In this document: positions 33,447-42,544 of the stretch, in pieces | How the letters are laid out: each line of letters starts with the position of its first letter | How positions within the stretch are numbered: the first letter of the stretch is position 1 | Assembly (NCBI RefSeq): GCF_002257645.1 | Contig: NZ_NQMO01000007.1 | Location: 310,001 to 374,000 of the forward strand | Source: Paenibacillus sp. XY044 | GTDB taxonomy: Bacteria > Bacillota > Bacilli > Paenibacillales > Paenibacillaceae | Direction: 5' to 3' | DNA length: 64,000 nt | Program-made: the position numbers and the translations under genes | Notes under the pieces: model-generated | Database searches by the model: none | Told to the model about the DNA's origin: nothing | The model's input: the letters and a program-made list of their open reading frames with translations, nothing else

Positions 33447-36011
33447 TCAATCTTGCTCTTCAAGCCCTTTTTCAACGTACAGGTCATAGCTTTGGCTGCC
33501 CAGCTTGATCCGCTCGCCCAGCATCTCTTCATACAGGATCAATTGATACGAGCCGCCATTCAGGTCTTTGTACATGCTGTTGGTTAACGTAACCGTATAC
33601 GTGTTATTGCTGCCTTCCGTCAGATCCGTACCGATCTTCAAGCTTTTTTCCTGCGCCTGGCCGTTAGGATCCATGATTTTAAGGATAAGCTTATGGTCGA
33701 TCGTCCCCATATCATAGTCTTTGTCTCGCATCAGGTCGTAATTTACCGTTATATTCATGCTGTCACTCCCCTTTATTTTCGAGCCTTTCGAATTGGAGAA
33801 GCTCAGCGTAAACGGCAGGAAACTGATTTGACTCAAGTTCGATTTCATATACCTAACGGAACTCAACGCCAGTGCCGAAACATCGACAAATCCGGTTGCT
33901 TCCCCTCCCGGCTCACTGTATTGATCCCCGTTAATTCCCGGTCCAACATAAAGCATGAGGTCTGAGTCCGAAACAGATTTCGGAAGCTTCGCCATAAAGG
34001 TGACAAGCTGTTTGATGCCTGGCGTCGCAAGCGTATCCGATTGACTGGCAGTCGCTTGATACAATTGTCCATCAGCCGTTCTGAAATAAGCCTGAAGTCC
34101 AGCCATCATGGTTTGCCTCATCTCCTCACTGCTTAGTAGCATTTCGGTGTAAACAACGTTGTAATGATCCCCCTCGAAGAGCGTCGTCTTGTTTTCCTGC
34201 AGCTCTGCATTTTTGCCTTTGCCGAAAATCGTAAAGTTGCCTCCCCGTTTAACGGTCTCCAGCGAGTTCATCACGCCAGGTGTGGTGAGCGAAAGGAAAG
34301 CTGTCTTTTTCTCCGTATCCTCTTTCTCGTCCTTCGCGGTGGAGAATAAATCCAATTTCAAGGTGCTAAAATCCAGCGTATATGGAACCTTGACAAGAAC
34401 ATTCATCTCTGTGCTTTCTCCCGGCGTTAAAATCGTCACATCCTTATCCATGAACAGCTCAGTTGAGGCGGAGAAATCCTGACGATCCATTTTAAGCGCA
34501 CCCTTCAGTTTCGGCAGGTGAAGATCGACCGTTTGCGTGTTGGTAATCTTCAGCTTGGCGATGACGATGTCTTCATCCTTCCACGGAAAACGATGCAGCG
34601 ATTGCAGGCTATAGGAATACGTGCCATATTGGTTCGTCTCCCTGTATACCGTCTCTTTTTGCGTGTCTGTGTGCAGGTTGTAAGGAAGGGTAAAATAGGC
34701 GACGGGAACGTTCAGATTTGTTCCTGCCTCCGGTGCTCCCCCTTTATCGGTTATTCCCGTGTCTCCCATATTTTCCGCGCCAACGCCTTCCATCAATTCG
34801 AGCTGCAGCGTGTTTTGTTCCACTTCGAGCGGAATTTGCGCATTCAGCGGAATGATTTTCTCCTCGAGCGGTTTCAGCGTTAATCCGCTTAAGGCTTTGG
34901 CATCAATCGGAAACGATTTCCCGGTAGAGGATCTGACAGCCAGCTCATATGTAGGCAAAGTAACGGATTTGTTGCCGGTGTTCTTCAGTCGCAGCTGGAA
35001 GGACCAATTCCCTTTGTCATTCTCCCCGTAGACACTGGCATTTTGGATCCCTATTTCAACCGTGTTATTGTTCACTGTTATTTTTTTTGTTTTACCCACA
35101 CCAACAGTCAGATCAGGTGTCGTGGCAGCCGGCAGCTTAAACGAGAACATGCCCAGCTCCAGCTTGACTGTCTCATCCATGCGGGTGAACTGCAGCTTCA
35201 TATTCTTGGTATTCATATAAGGAGGAATTTCAGTAAAATAGTAAATTGTCTTTTTCTCACCCGGCTGAACCTTAAATTCTGTCTGAGAGCTGGACAGTTT
35301 AAAGGAACTGCCTCCGGCAGAAGTCAGATACGCCTTATAACCTGGGTCTGCGAGCACTTTCCCGCCTTTGTTAACCAGGTTGAAGCCAACCTTCGCATAC
35401 ACCTTCCCACTGTATTTGTAGATCTCCAGCGACTGGCTGCTGGCTGTGACCGGAATTCCGTTCATCGTTGTATTCCGGCTGTTGCCGTACACGGTTTGGT
35501 TCGAGTAATTCTCCGGCAGTGCAAACGTACCGGTATGCTTCATAAATCCCGATACATGGTCAGCCCAGATGTACATCGGGAATTTCAACCCTTTCAGCGA
35601 GTCAACCTGTCCAATATTGGCATAATATGTGACTCTCCTTTGTTCTCTGGATATCAGACTCTTCTTGAACCCCTCTGCGTTAACAGGACTGCCCTGAACC
35701 ACAGATCCGCCAGGCGTGGCCACTTTCGAAAAATAATTCATCAGGCTCGCACTGCTGCTTCCATTTGAATAAACGAGTGTATAGGACAGAATATTGCCTT
35801 CCGCCTGCTTCCAGATGTTCACATCCTGCAGCGAAACCCTCACTTTGGAATCTAATTGCACGAACCCCGGATTAATCGTCAAGTCCTCCATACTATTCGT
35901 AGTTTGTGCGCCTTTTTGGGATGAAGCTGCTGTTGACATTTGTGGTAATAGTGGGCTCATGATGATAACGCTTATAAGGATTGCAGCCCAGGTTTTTTCC
36001 TGCTTTCCCAT
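33447..36011 (-). CDS. Large secreted protein of unknown function
   Basis: This 854-residue exported protein has a signal peptide (KQEKTWAAILISVIIM and on to MSTAASS) and a probable cleavage after AA. The mature part is beta-rich with several segments resembling immunoglobulin-like or DUF4352-type sandwiches, such as FSKVATPGGSV and KKITVNNNTVEIGIQNA, which occur three or more times in loosely similar form. No catalytic motif, SLH domain, LPXTG or C-terminal membrane anchor is seen. The gene is last in the locus that begins with a two-component system at 45.4 kb and is separated from the amidase gene by 192 bases. A structural or wall-associated role is inferred. The family is not recognised. 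Confidence 0.75.
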   Translation of the reverse strand: MGKQEKTWAAILISVIIMSPLLPQMSTAASSQKGAQTTNSMEDLTINPGFVQLDSKVRVSLQDVNIWKQAEGNILSYTLVYSNGSSSASLMNYFSKVATPGGSVVQGSPVNAEGFKKSLISREQRRVTYYANIGQVDSLKGLKFPMYIWADHVSGFMKHTGTFALPENYSNQTVYGNSRNTTMNGIPVTASSQSLEIYKYSGKVYAKVGFNLVNKGGKVLADPGYKAYLTSAGGSSFKLSSSQTEFKVQPGEKKTIYYFTEIPPYMNTKNMKLQFTRMDETVKLELGMFSFKLPAATTPDLTVGVGKTKKITVNNNTVEIGIQNASVYGENDKGNWSFQLRLKNTGNKSVTLPTYELAVRSSTGKSFPIDAKALSGLTLKPLEEKIIPLNAQIPLEVEQNTLQLELMEGVGAENMGDTGITDKGGAPEAGTNLNVPVAYFTLPYNLHTDTQKETVYRETNQYGTYSYSLQSLHRFPWKDEDIVIAKLKITNTQTVDLHLPKLKGALKMDRQDFSASTELFMDKDVTILTPGESTEMNVLVKVPYTLDFSTLKLDLFSTAKDEKEDTEKKTAFLSLTTPGVMNSLETVKRGGNFTIFGKGKNAELQENKTTLFEGDHYNVVYTEMLLSSEEMRQTMMAGLQAYFRTADGQLYQATASQSDTLATPGIKQLVTFMAKLPKSVSDSDLMLYVGPGINGDQYSEPGGEATGFVDVSALALSSVRYMKSNLSQISFLPFTLSFSNSKGSKIKGSDSMNITVNYDLMRDKDYDMGTIDHKLILKIMDPNGQAQEKSLKIGTDLTEGSNNTYTVTLTNSMYKDLNGGSYQLILYEEMLGERIKLGSQSYDLYVEKGLEEQD

Positions 36012-36203
36012 AGGTTCTCCTCCTCTTTCATTTATTCATGAATTAATCATGTCAAAGCCCCGGCAAAGCGCCAGGGATTAGGTGCTTTTCATCTCTTGAT
36101 TCCACTGCTCCAGCACATGGCCTTTATCTCATGGGCTTTCGAAATTCCGGTTTAACATACGCCAGAATGCTACCTATAGTAAATTTTCAAAAAAGTGCGT
36201 CTT

Positions 36204-36935
36204 TCAGCCAAGTTTCAGATACTCCTTAATTCCTTTATATATGGAGGAAGCTGCCGACTGCTGAAAATCAGGTGTCCACATGTTCTCATCATTTTCCGGG
36301 TTTGTCAGATATCCCAGTTCCAGCAGCACCGCCGGCATCTGGGTCTCCCGCAATACAAAATAATTCGCATTCTTTACACCGCGGTCATTGAAGCCGGTAG
36401 CCATAACCACGTGCTTGTGAATGATATTGGCTAAATCCAGCGATTGGTCATGATAGTAAAAGGACTCAGTACCCGATACGGAGGGATCACCGAACGTATT
36501 TCCGTGAATCGATATAAATAGATCCGCACGCTGCTCATTGGCGAATTTCGGTCTGAACAGATCCTGTGTGGAAATGAAGGTGTCATCACTTCGGGTCAAC
36601 TTTACTTGCAGGCGCGAGTCTTTCTCAAGTAGAGAGGCAAGGGCTTGAGCCATACTCAGTGTAAATTCCTTCTCGAATCGCCCATTCACAGCGGTCGCGC
36701 CGGGGTCTTCCCCGCCATGCCCGGGATCAATCACGATTGTATACACATTTCTTGAAGGAGGCGTCCTTTCACGGGAGGAGAGATCTGATGTCTTCTTGTG
36801 AACTGCCTCCGCCGCATTTCCCTGATCTGTACTTCCACCGATGGCTTTTCCGCCCGACCGGGGAGAACTGCCGCACGCCGTCAGCGCCGCCACAACCAAC
36901 ACCATATAGATGAAAATCAATGACGATCTTCTCAT
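36204..36935 (-). CDS. N-acetylmuramoyl-L-alanine amidase lipoprotein (Amidase_3)
   Basis: This 243-residue enzyme should cleave the amide between muramic acid and the peptide stem of peptidoglycan. It has a lipobox (VAALTAC, Cys21) and then the Amidase_3 domain: zinc ligands His in IVIDPGHGGEDPGA, Glu in FEKEFTLSMA and His in LFISIHGNTFGD, and the catalytic Glu in LLELGYLTNPE. The ATG shares a base with the stop of the deacetylase gene (TGATG), so the two are translationally coupled. A paralogue with the same motifs lies at 48418-49128. It acts on the outer membrane face or wall. Confidence 0.93.
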   Translation of the reverse strand: MRRSSLIFIYMVLVVAALTACGSSPRSGGKAIGGSTDQGNAAEAVHKKTSDLSSRERTPPSRNVYTIVIDPGHGGEDPGATAVNGRFEKEFTLSMAQALASLLEKDSRLQVKLTRSDDTFISTQDLFRPKFANEQRADLFISIHGNTFGDPSVSGTESFYYHDQSLDLANIIHKHVVMATGFNDRGVKNANYFVLRETQMPAVLLELGYLTNPENDENMWTPDFQQSAASSIYKGIKEYLKLG

Positions 36936-37816
36936 CACGCCACCGGATAACAACGGTTGTAGCAGGTGAAGTTGTAAGGCGTTGTGCTCTGTTCCATCCG
37001 TTCTGCTGCAAACCCGTTCTGCTCCAAATATTTCAGCAGTTCTGGTAAGTGTTCAGCCGTCTCTGGTTTGTCATGCATCAGTACAATGGGGATAATCCCG
37101 GCCGCCGTTTGCTTTTGAATCTGATGGATAGTTGTGGTCAGGTATTGACCATTGGACCAATCGCTGCTGTCCACATTCCAATCCCACAACTGAAAACCTT
37201 GCTGCTTAAGCGCCGCCCGGAAAGGCTCTGTCAAATAAGGTATGCTGCCATAGGGCGTGCGAATCAACTGAGAATGTACTCCGGTAATGTTCTCCAGTGT
37301 CTGCTGATCTTTCAGCATCTCATTCACAGCCGACTGCGGGGACTCGTAGAATTTGTTCTTGTCATGGGTGACCCCGTGCAATCCTGGCGCATGACCTTCT
37401 TTCACGATACGCTTGACTATATTCGGCTCGACCCTTATCCGGGGTTCCAGCATGAAAAAGGTCGCTTGTGCCCCATACTTAAGGAGCGAATCCAGAATAC
37501 TTTGTGTTGCTGTAGACGGGCCATCGTCAAAGGTCAGGTAGATCACTTTCTTTCCGGAATGGTACCGCGGAGGTTCCTGACCGAGCTTCTGGGGCTGCCT
37601 TGGCTGTAAAGTTGCCGACTGATCGCCGCCTCCATCGCTCCTCTCCGCTGCCGCAGCACCCGACTTAGCCCCAGCGGTGGAGACCGAGTCCATTCCGCTG
37701 GTATTGCGTGATTCTGCCTCCGGTTCAGCAGCCCGCTGATTGGCCAGCGGACCGCTGCTGCAAGCAGACAATAGTATCAGACAAAGCATTGCTATACTCA
37801 TGATGTATTTTTTCAT
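36935..37816 (-). CDS. Polysaccharide deacetylase (NodB-fold) lipoprotein
   Basis: This 293-residue protein has a lipobox (ILLSAC, Cys19), a low-complexity Ser/Ala/Gln linker to about residue 85, then the NodB domain: motif 1 VIYLTFDDGPST (catalytic Asp), motif 2 HAPGLHGVTHD (metal His pair), motif 3 IRTPYGSIPY, motif 4 WDWNVDSSDW and motif 5 IPIVLMHDKP. It should remove N-acetyl groups from peptidoglycan or another amino-sugar polymer at the cell surface. It is coupled to the amidase downstream and lies 38 bases after the adaptor gene. Confidence 0.93.
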   Translation of the reverse strand: MKKYIMSIAMLCLILLSACSSGPLANQRAAEPEAESRNTSGMDSVSTAGAKSGAAAAERSDGGGDQSATLQPRQPQKLGQEPPRYHSGKKVIYLTFDDGPSTATQSILDSLLKYGAQATFFMLEPRIRVEPNIVKRIVKEGHAPGLHGVTHDKNKFYESPQSAVNEMLKDQQTLENITGVHSQLIRTPYGSIPYLTEPFRAALKQQGFQLWDWNVDSSDWSNGQYLTTTIHQIQKQTAAGIIPIVLMHDKPETAEHLPELLKYLEQNGFAAERMEQSTTPYNFTCYNRCYPVA

Positions 37817-37854
37817 CGTTGATACCTCATTTTGACTTAGGTTAGTTAAATAAG

Positions 37855-38991
37855 TTACATGCGAATTCTGTCACCCTCCTGCAAAGGCTTGCTGCTCTCC
37901 ATAATGATTTGTTCCTGATCAAAAATCCCATCGGTCACAGCAGACTGCGTCTCATTGCTGTCCACTACCGTAATGTACTCTTTACGGACATAGAAGGCAT
38001 TGCCAAGCGGGCCTTCCTTGGGCTCAATCCCAAAGACATACTTTTTGCCATTCTCGTCATGTACAGCCTCATTCGGAACAAGTACCACATCCTTCAGCGA
38101 CTGTGTCAGGTCCACTTGTACCGTCGTACCATTCTTCGCTGCAGGGTCTTGGACGGCAATGGATAGCTTTTTCATTTGAACGATCGCATTCCCCGCATTG
38201 CCGGTATCCCCACCCCCATTTCCTGAATTCGCATTGACTGCATCACTGTCGGCAATACTCTCAATCCGTCCCTTCACTTGTGCAGCAGATTCTCCATCCA
38301 GCTGAAGGTCAATCTCGCTTCCGGTCTTGAGATCAGTCACAGCTTGAGCCGGCAGCGACAGTTCTAGACCTAATCCCTGGCTGTGATCGGATAGAACGAC
38401 ATCAGGTGCCCCAGCAGCAGCAAAGCCCACCTTCGCATTGACTTTGGTTACAGTGCCGGAAAAAGGGGCAACCAGCTTCCCGCCTTCGTTCAAGCTGTCC
38501 TGCAACACCTGAATCCGCCGCTCCTGGGTATCCATATCGATGCCACTGCTTTTATAGGCATTCGTTGCATCGTTGATCGTTTTTTCATCCCCACCCTGCA
38601 TCGCTTCCATTAGTGCATACTTCAGACTGCCGGCTGACATTTTCAGCTTGGCCAGTGTACCCTGCTCGTCCAAAATCTGCTGCTGGACTTCCTTGCCGTC
38701 ATAAGTAACCAGCGTTTGTCCCTTTTTGACGGTATCTCCTGCTTTGACCTTAACCTCCTTCACCTTCCAACCCGAAGTGCCGCTCAGCTCCGTTTCCTCC
38801 TTCCATTCCAGGACACCTGTTCCGTGATATTCATGACTCAGGTCACCACGGCCCACTGAAGCAACAGCAACCTTCGGCAGCGTCAAGGCAGCCAAGGTAT
38901 TACTGAATAAGGTGAACAGGATCAACAGCAAGATGAAAATCCCGGCGATCCATGCGATACTCTTTTTGCGTCTTGCTTGCTCAATTCCCAA
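37855..38991 (-). CDS. HlyD/RND-type periplasmic adaptor-like membrane protein
   Basis: This 378-residue protein has one N-terminal membrane segment (AWIAGIFILLLILFTLFSNT), then a barrel-sandwich (lipoyl-like) half GWKVKEVKVKAGDTVKKGQT, a short coiled-coil hairpin, the second lipoyl half GKLVAPFSGTVTKVNAKVGF and a C-terminal beta-barrel. This is the layout of membrane-fusion proteins of efflux pumps. No pump, ABC exporter or MacB-like gene accompanies it in the locus, which is odd. The TTG at 38991 follows GGGGTG by 7 bases; a TTG at 38997 is too close. It lies 22 bases after the MalG-type permease gene. Confidence 0.85.
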   Translation of the reverse strand: MGIEQARRKKSIAWIAGIFILLLILFTLFSNTLAALTLPKVAVASVGRGDLSHEYHGTGVLEWKEETELSGTSGWKVKEVKVKAGDTVKKGQTLVTYDGKEVQQQILDEQGTLAKLKMSAGSLKYALMEAMQGGDEKTINDATNAYKSSGIDMDTQERRIQVLQDSLNEGGKLVAPFSGTVTKVNAKVGFAAAGAPDVVLSDHSQGLGLELSLPAQAVTDLKTGSEIDLQLDGESAAQVKGRIESIADSDAVNANSGNGGGDTGNAGNAIVQMKKLSIAVQDPAAKNGTTVQVDLTQSLKDVVLVPNEAVHDENGKKYVFGIEPKEGPLGNAFYVRKEYITVVDSNETQSAVTDGIFDQEQIIMESSKPLQEGDRIRM

Positions 38992-39013
38992 TGACAATCA
39001 CCCCGTAAAAGAA

Positions 39014-39883
39014 CTACCCTTTGATTCCCGAAAGCTGAATGCCCTGGGTAAAATATGATTCGGCGTACAAGTACAGCAGTACCATCGGTGCCATGTATAT
39101 CGCAGCGGCGGCAAAAGCCACACCCCGGGCACCTTCATTAATCTGTGCTAAGTACAAGGACAACGGCTGCTTGAAGGCATCCTCCAGAAAAATCAGCGGC
39201 TGCTCCACCATATTCCAGTTATCCACAAACAACAGTACGGTCAGTGCCGCCATACCCGGTTGGATCAGGGGAAGCATAATCGAATAGAAAATTCTCAGCT
39301 GACCGGCTCCATCAATCTTGGCTGCCTCAACGTAGGAATACGGAATATGCAGCATGAACTGTCTCAGCATGAACACCCCGAACGCGCTGAAGATCCCTGG
39401 CAAAATAATGGCGGAGGTCGTGTTCATCAGCCCCAGCTTATCTGCAATAATATAGTTGGGGACCAGTGTTACCTGGAACGGCATCAGCATCGTCATCAGG
39501 TATACCACGAACAGTTTCTCTCTGCCCGGGAACCTCAGCTTGGCGAACGCATAGGCAGCCAGTGAGGCTACAATCACCTGTCCGACAATGATTGGGACAA
39601 CGATAAAAACAGAATTCCAGAACATATGCAAAAATACGGGCTTTTGTACCAGTACTTCAGCATATTGGCCGAAGGATACCCAATCCGGGATCAGCTTCAA
39701 ATGAATAAAGGTGTTCTTCTCTCCTGCAGCGACATTAACCAGCTTGCCTATCAAATGGTAGTTATCATCAATTTCTGCTTCCGTCATCAATGAATTTGTA
39801 AAAGTCAGGATAATCGGAAACAACATGGCCAAAGCACATATCCCCATCCCGGCGGTGAGTACCAGCTTACGCATCCACTTCAT
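39014..39883 (-). CDS. Carbohydrate ABC transporter permease (MalG/UgpE type)
   Basis: This membrane permease of about 289 residues (six segments) has the docking loop YVEAAKIDGAGQLRIFYSIMLPL and the usual C-terminal YAESYFTQGIQLSGIKG ending. It partners with the permease encoded just upstream. The ATG at 39883 and a GTG at 39892 both have an AAGGAA ribosome site; the ATG start is taken. It lies in an operon with a binding lipoprotein, a second permease and the adaptor gene. No ATPase is encoded, so a shared MsmX-type ATPase is inferred. Confidence 0.9.
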   Translation of the reverse strand: MKWMRKLVLTAGMGICALAMLFPIILTFTNSLMTEAEIDDNYHLIGKLVNVAAGEKNTFIHLKLIPDWVSFGQYAEVLVQKPVFLHMFWNSVFIVVPIIVGQVIVASLAAYAFAKLRFPGREKLFVVYLMTMLMPFQVTLVPNYIIADKLGLMNTTSAIILPGIFSAFGVFMLRQFMLHIPYSYVEAAKIDGAGQLRIFYSIMLPLIQPGMAALTVLLFVDNWNMVEQPLIFLEDAFKQPLSLYLAQINEGARGVAFAAAAIYMAPMVLLYLYAESYFTQGIQLSGIKG

Positions 39884-39901
39884 CGTTCTCACTTTCCTTC
39901 C

Positions 39902-40795
39902 TTACTCCATAAAGCTCCGGAACCATCGCTCGATCATGAGCATGGCACTTACCAGAAGAAGAATGCCGCAAACCATCAGTGCCGCAGCTGCCGTCAGCTT
40001 CTGCACATCCAGGGATAGGAACATATTGTTCATATAATGCTGGAGCATATAAATCCGATCATGCGGATAATCCCCGGCGATCAAATAGGTTTCACGGAAC
40101 ACCTTAAAGGAGTTGATGATGGACATCAGCACGACAAAAAACGTCGTCGGGGTCAAGTAGACCCAGGTGATATGAATCCACCTATACAGCCGTCCCGCAC
40201 CTTCAATCGCTGCCGTCTCATAGTAATCCTTCGGAATACTTTGCAGACCGGCCAGGAATAAAATAATGTTATAGCCCACATTTTTCCATACATATACAAC
40301 GATCAACACCATCATGGACCAGTCCGATTTCATCCAGTCAACACGTCCCGCATGCCAATGCTGCAGCCAGACATTCACGGTACCGTTCCAGTCGAAGAGG
40401 ATCTGCCACGTCATAACTATCGAAGCGACCGGTACTACAAGCGGCAGTACAAAAGCAGTCTGCAGCCAATTGCGCATAAACAACCGCTGATTCAACAGAT
40501 GAGCAAACAACAGTGATAGTAAGACAATGAGCGGCACACTGATTCCTGTAAAAAGCAGGGTATTAACGGCTGCCTTGCGAAATGAGCTGCTGCCCAGCAC
40601 CGCCTCATAATTATCCAGTCCTACAAAGCGGCCCCCTATCGTACTGTCCTGAAACGAGTACATAACGCCCATCGCAAACGGAATGAGGTAAAACAGGGCG
40701 AATCCGATCAAGCTCGGGGCCAGAAACAACAGGGCCGCTGTCCATTCCCGGCGAGAAGATCGCGCAAGTCTAACCCGCCATCCTGAATCTGTCAT
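39902..40795 (-). CDS. Carbohydrate ABC transporter permease (MalF/UgpA type)
   Basis: This 297-residue inner-membrane permease has the start segment AALLFLAPSLIGFALFYLIP, the docking loop DYYETAAIEGAGRLYRWIHI and a C-terminal LLVSAMLMIERWFRSF end. GGGAGG lies 9 bases before the ATG. The gene is 68 bases after the binding-protein gene and 18 bases before the MalG-type gene. The sugar is unknown. It is not of the LplB subtype, in contrast to the first transporter locus of this window. Confidence 0.92.
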   Translation of the reverse strand: MTDSGWRVRLARSSRREWTAALLFLAPSLIGFALFYLIPFAMGVMYSFQDSTIGGRFVGLDNYEAVLGSSSFRKAAVNTLLFTGISVPLIVLLSLLFAHLLNQRLFMRNWLQTAFVLPLVVPVASIVMTWQILFDWNGTVNVWLQHWHAGRVDWMKSDWSMMVLIVVYVWKNVGYNIILFLAGLQSIPKDYYETAAIEGAGRLYRWIHITWVYLTPTTFFVVLMSIINSFKVFRETYLIAGDYPHDRIYMLQHYMNNMFLSLDVQKLTAAAALMVCGILLLVSAMLMIERWFRSFME

Positions 40796-40863
40796 GTCGT
40801 GCTGCCTCCCTAATCCGGCGGTGAGCCCCGAATAGATATTCAGGGCTTATTACCGGCTGTAAA

Positions 40864-42264
40864 CTATTCATTCAAGTATGTGGTTACTCTGTTCTGGATC
40901 AGCTTCGCTACATCATCCGCTGATTTCTGCCCGGTGAAGTAGGCCTTTGATTCTTCTGTAATCATCTCATCCACTTTGGAAGTCTTGAATTGCAGCGGAT
41001 AAGAGGCTCTGCTCAAGAAATTGGATAGGTCATCAATATCCTTTTGCGTAATAGGGAAGGATTTGCCCTTCATCGGTCCGACCGGCTGATCCGATTTCAC
41101 GCTTCCTATTTCAAGCAGCTCCTTCACTTTTTTCGCATATGAGGCTTTGTTCAGCGGGAAACCCGCTCCATCCGGCTTGACCTGCATTTCATCCGACAGC
41201 AGGAACTTCAGGAAGTCCCACGCTTCGGGCTTCACAGTCGAACGCGCGTTAAGTCCGATGGTTTGATATGTTCTGAAGGAAACTCCTGGATGCTGCGCAT
41301 CGGCATTGGGACTCAAATACAGCTTTGAGGTGTGCGCGTCGCCGCCAGAAATAAATTCGCTCTGCCGCAATTCCCGAATATAATCACTCGGCGAATTAAT
41401 TTGAGCAGTATAGAAGATCGGCATACGCGGATTTTCCCCTACTACTTTTTGATCAAACAGTGTTTTCACCTGTTGCAGCACCCCTTTGAACTCGCTCGAG
41501 TCAAAGTTGGCCGTACCCTTTTCCTCATTAATAAAGGTCGAATACCGCTGGTTTACAAATTGGTTCACCATATATTCAGGAGGAATCTGGCCAAGTGCAG
41601 ATAACTGATCCTTTCCGCTGTTTTTAGCCATCTCTTTGGCCGCGTTAACGAACTCCTCCCATCCCCACTTGGTGTCATCGAAAGTGACTCCGCTCTTCTT
41701 GATCACATCTTCATTGCCAATGAGACCGTAGACAAAGAAGCCGATAGGCAGACCGTATAATCCGCCATTGGTCTTCATCCCGTTTAGAATATTGGTAAAA
41801 TACTCTTCTTGTTTGAAGCTTGGATCGCTGTCCATCATGTCACCCAGATTGGCTAGCATTTTCTTCTTTACATAATCGCCGCTCGGAAGCTGGTCCATTT
41901 CAAGCAGATCCGGCCCTTTGCCCGACAGCATCTCGGTGCCCGTCGTCTTCACGAACTTCTCCAGATTATCTTCAAGATGAGCGTCATCCGTTGAGAGGGA
42001 CTTCAGCTCAATGGTGATGTTGGGATGCTTGGCTTCGTATTTTTTCTTCGCTTCCTTGAAGTAATCACTAGGAAAAAAAGTGGAGAAGACAACCGTCTTC
42101 TCCTCCGTGGTTGACGGAGGTTCGATCACTTCCTTGTGTTCCGGGGTAGAGTCCGGGCCGGCCGGAGCTCTGTTTCCACTGCTGCTATTTGAGGTACCTG
42201 CACCACAGGCTGTGACACTCATCGCGAGCAGTGCGGACATCATCATCAGGATTGCTTTTTTCAT
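40864..42264 (-). CDS. Sugar-binding lipoprotein of ABC transporter
   Basis: This extracellular solute-binding protein of about 466 residues has the lipobox LLAMSVTACG (Cys20) after MKKAILMMMSAL. The mature part is a family 1 binding protein with ITIELKSLSTDDAHLEDNLE, DLLEMDQLPSGD and WGWEEFVNAAKEM, as in UgpB/MalE-like members. The start at 42264 gives the normal signal peptide; a longer version from 42285 is less likely. It feeds the two permeases downstream. The two-component system upstream is a likely controller because the order and direction are continuous. Confidence 0.9.
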   Translation of the reverse strand: MKKAILMMMSALLAMSVTACGAGTSNSSSGNRAPAGPDSTPEHKEVIEPPSTTEEKTVVFSTFFPSDYFKEAKKKYEAKHPNITIELKSLSTDDAHLEDNLEKFVKTTGTEMLSGKGPDLLEMDQLPSGDYVKKKMLANLGDMMDSDPSFKQEEYFTNILNGMKTNGGLYGLPIGFFVYGLIGNEDVIKKSGVTFDDTKWGWEEFVNAAKEMAKNSGKDQLSALGQIPPEYMVNQFVNQRYSTFINEEKGTANFDSSEFKGVLQQVKTLFDQKVVGENPRMPIFYTAQINSPSDYIRELRQSEFISGGDAHTSKLYLSPNADAQHPGVSFRTYQTIGLNARSTVKPEAWDFLKFLLSDEMQVKPDGAGFPLNKASYAKKVKELLEIGSVKSDQPVGPMKGKSFPITQKDIDDLSNFLSRASYPLQFKTSKVDEMITEESKAYFTGQKSADDVAKLIQNRVTTYLNE

Positions 42265-42396
42265 GATATGTAACTTCCCTTCCATCTCTTTATCGCGTGC
42301 TTGTCTTGACCATCTCAGTATAGAAGGGGGATATATGATAAGTTAGATGGACTTATATAGAAGTTGTAAAGTTTGCAGAAGAGAGAACTTGAGCAC

Positions 42397-42440
42397 AAAA
42401 AATCCCCTTCCAAACCTGTTCACCAAGCCTGAAAGGGGAC
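42397..42440 (-). terminator. Terminator after the locus lipoprotein gene
   Basis: TCCCCTT at 42401-42407 pairs with AAGGGGA at 42433-42439. On the minus strand a TTTTTTGTG run follows. It separates the regulator-kinase-lipoprotein unit from the transporter unit. Confidence 0.6.
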
Positions 42441-42453
42441 GATCTATATAGAA

Positions 42454-42528
42454 TGAACTCAAGAAGTTCATGTTGAATGATTTGGATAAGCCATTACAAC
42501 AGGGGTTTCAATTCGAAACTTGAGTTCA
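42454..42528. repeat. Widely spaced 10-bp inverted repeat
   Basis: TGAACTCAAG at 42454-42463 and CTTGAGTTCA at 42519-42528 are perfect inverted copies 55 bases apart, next to the lipoprotein gene 3' end. GAACT-CAAGA-AGTTC also forms a small dyad at 42455-42469. The use is unknown; it may be an operator or part of a 3' structure. Confidence 0.5.
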
Positions 42529-42544
42529 ATCTATCTATTAAAAG

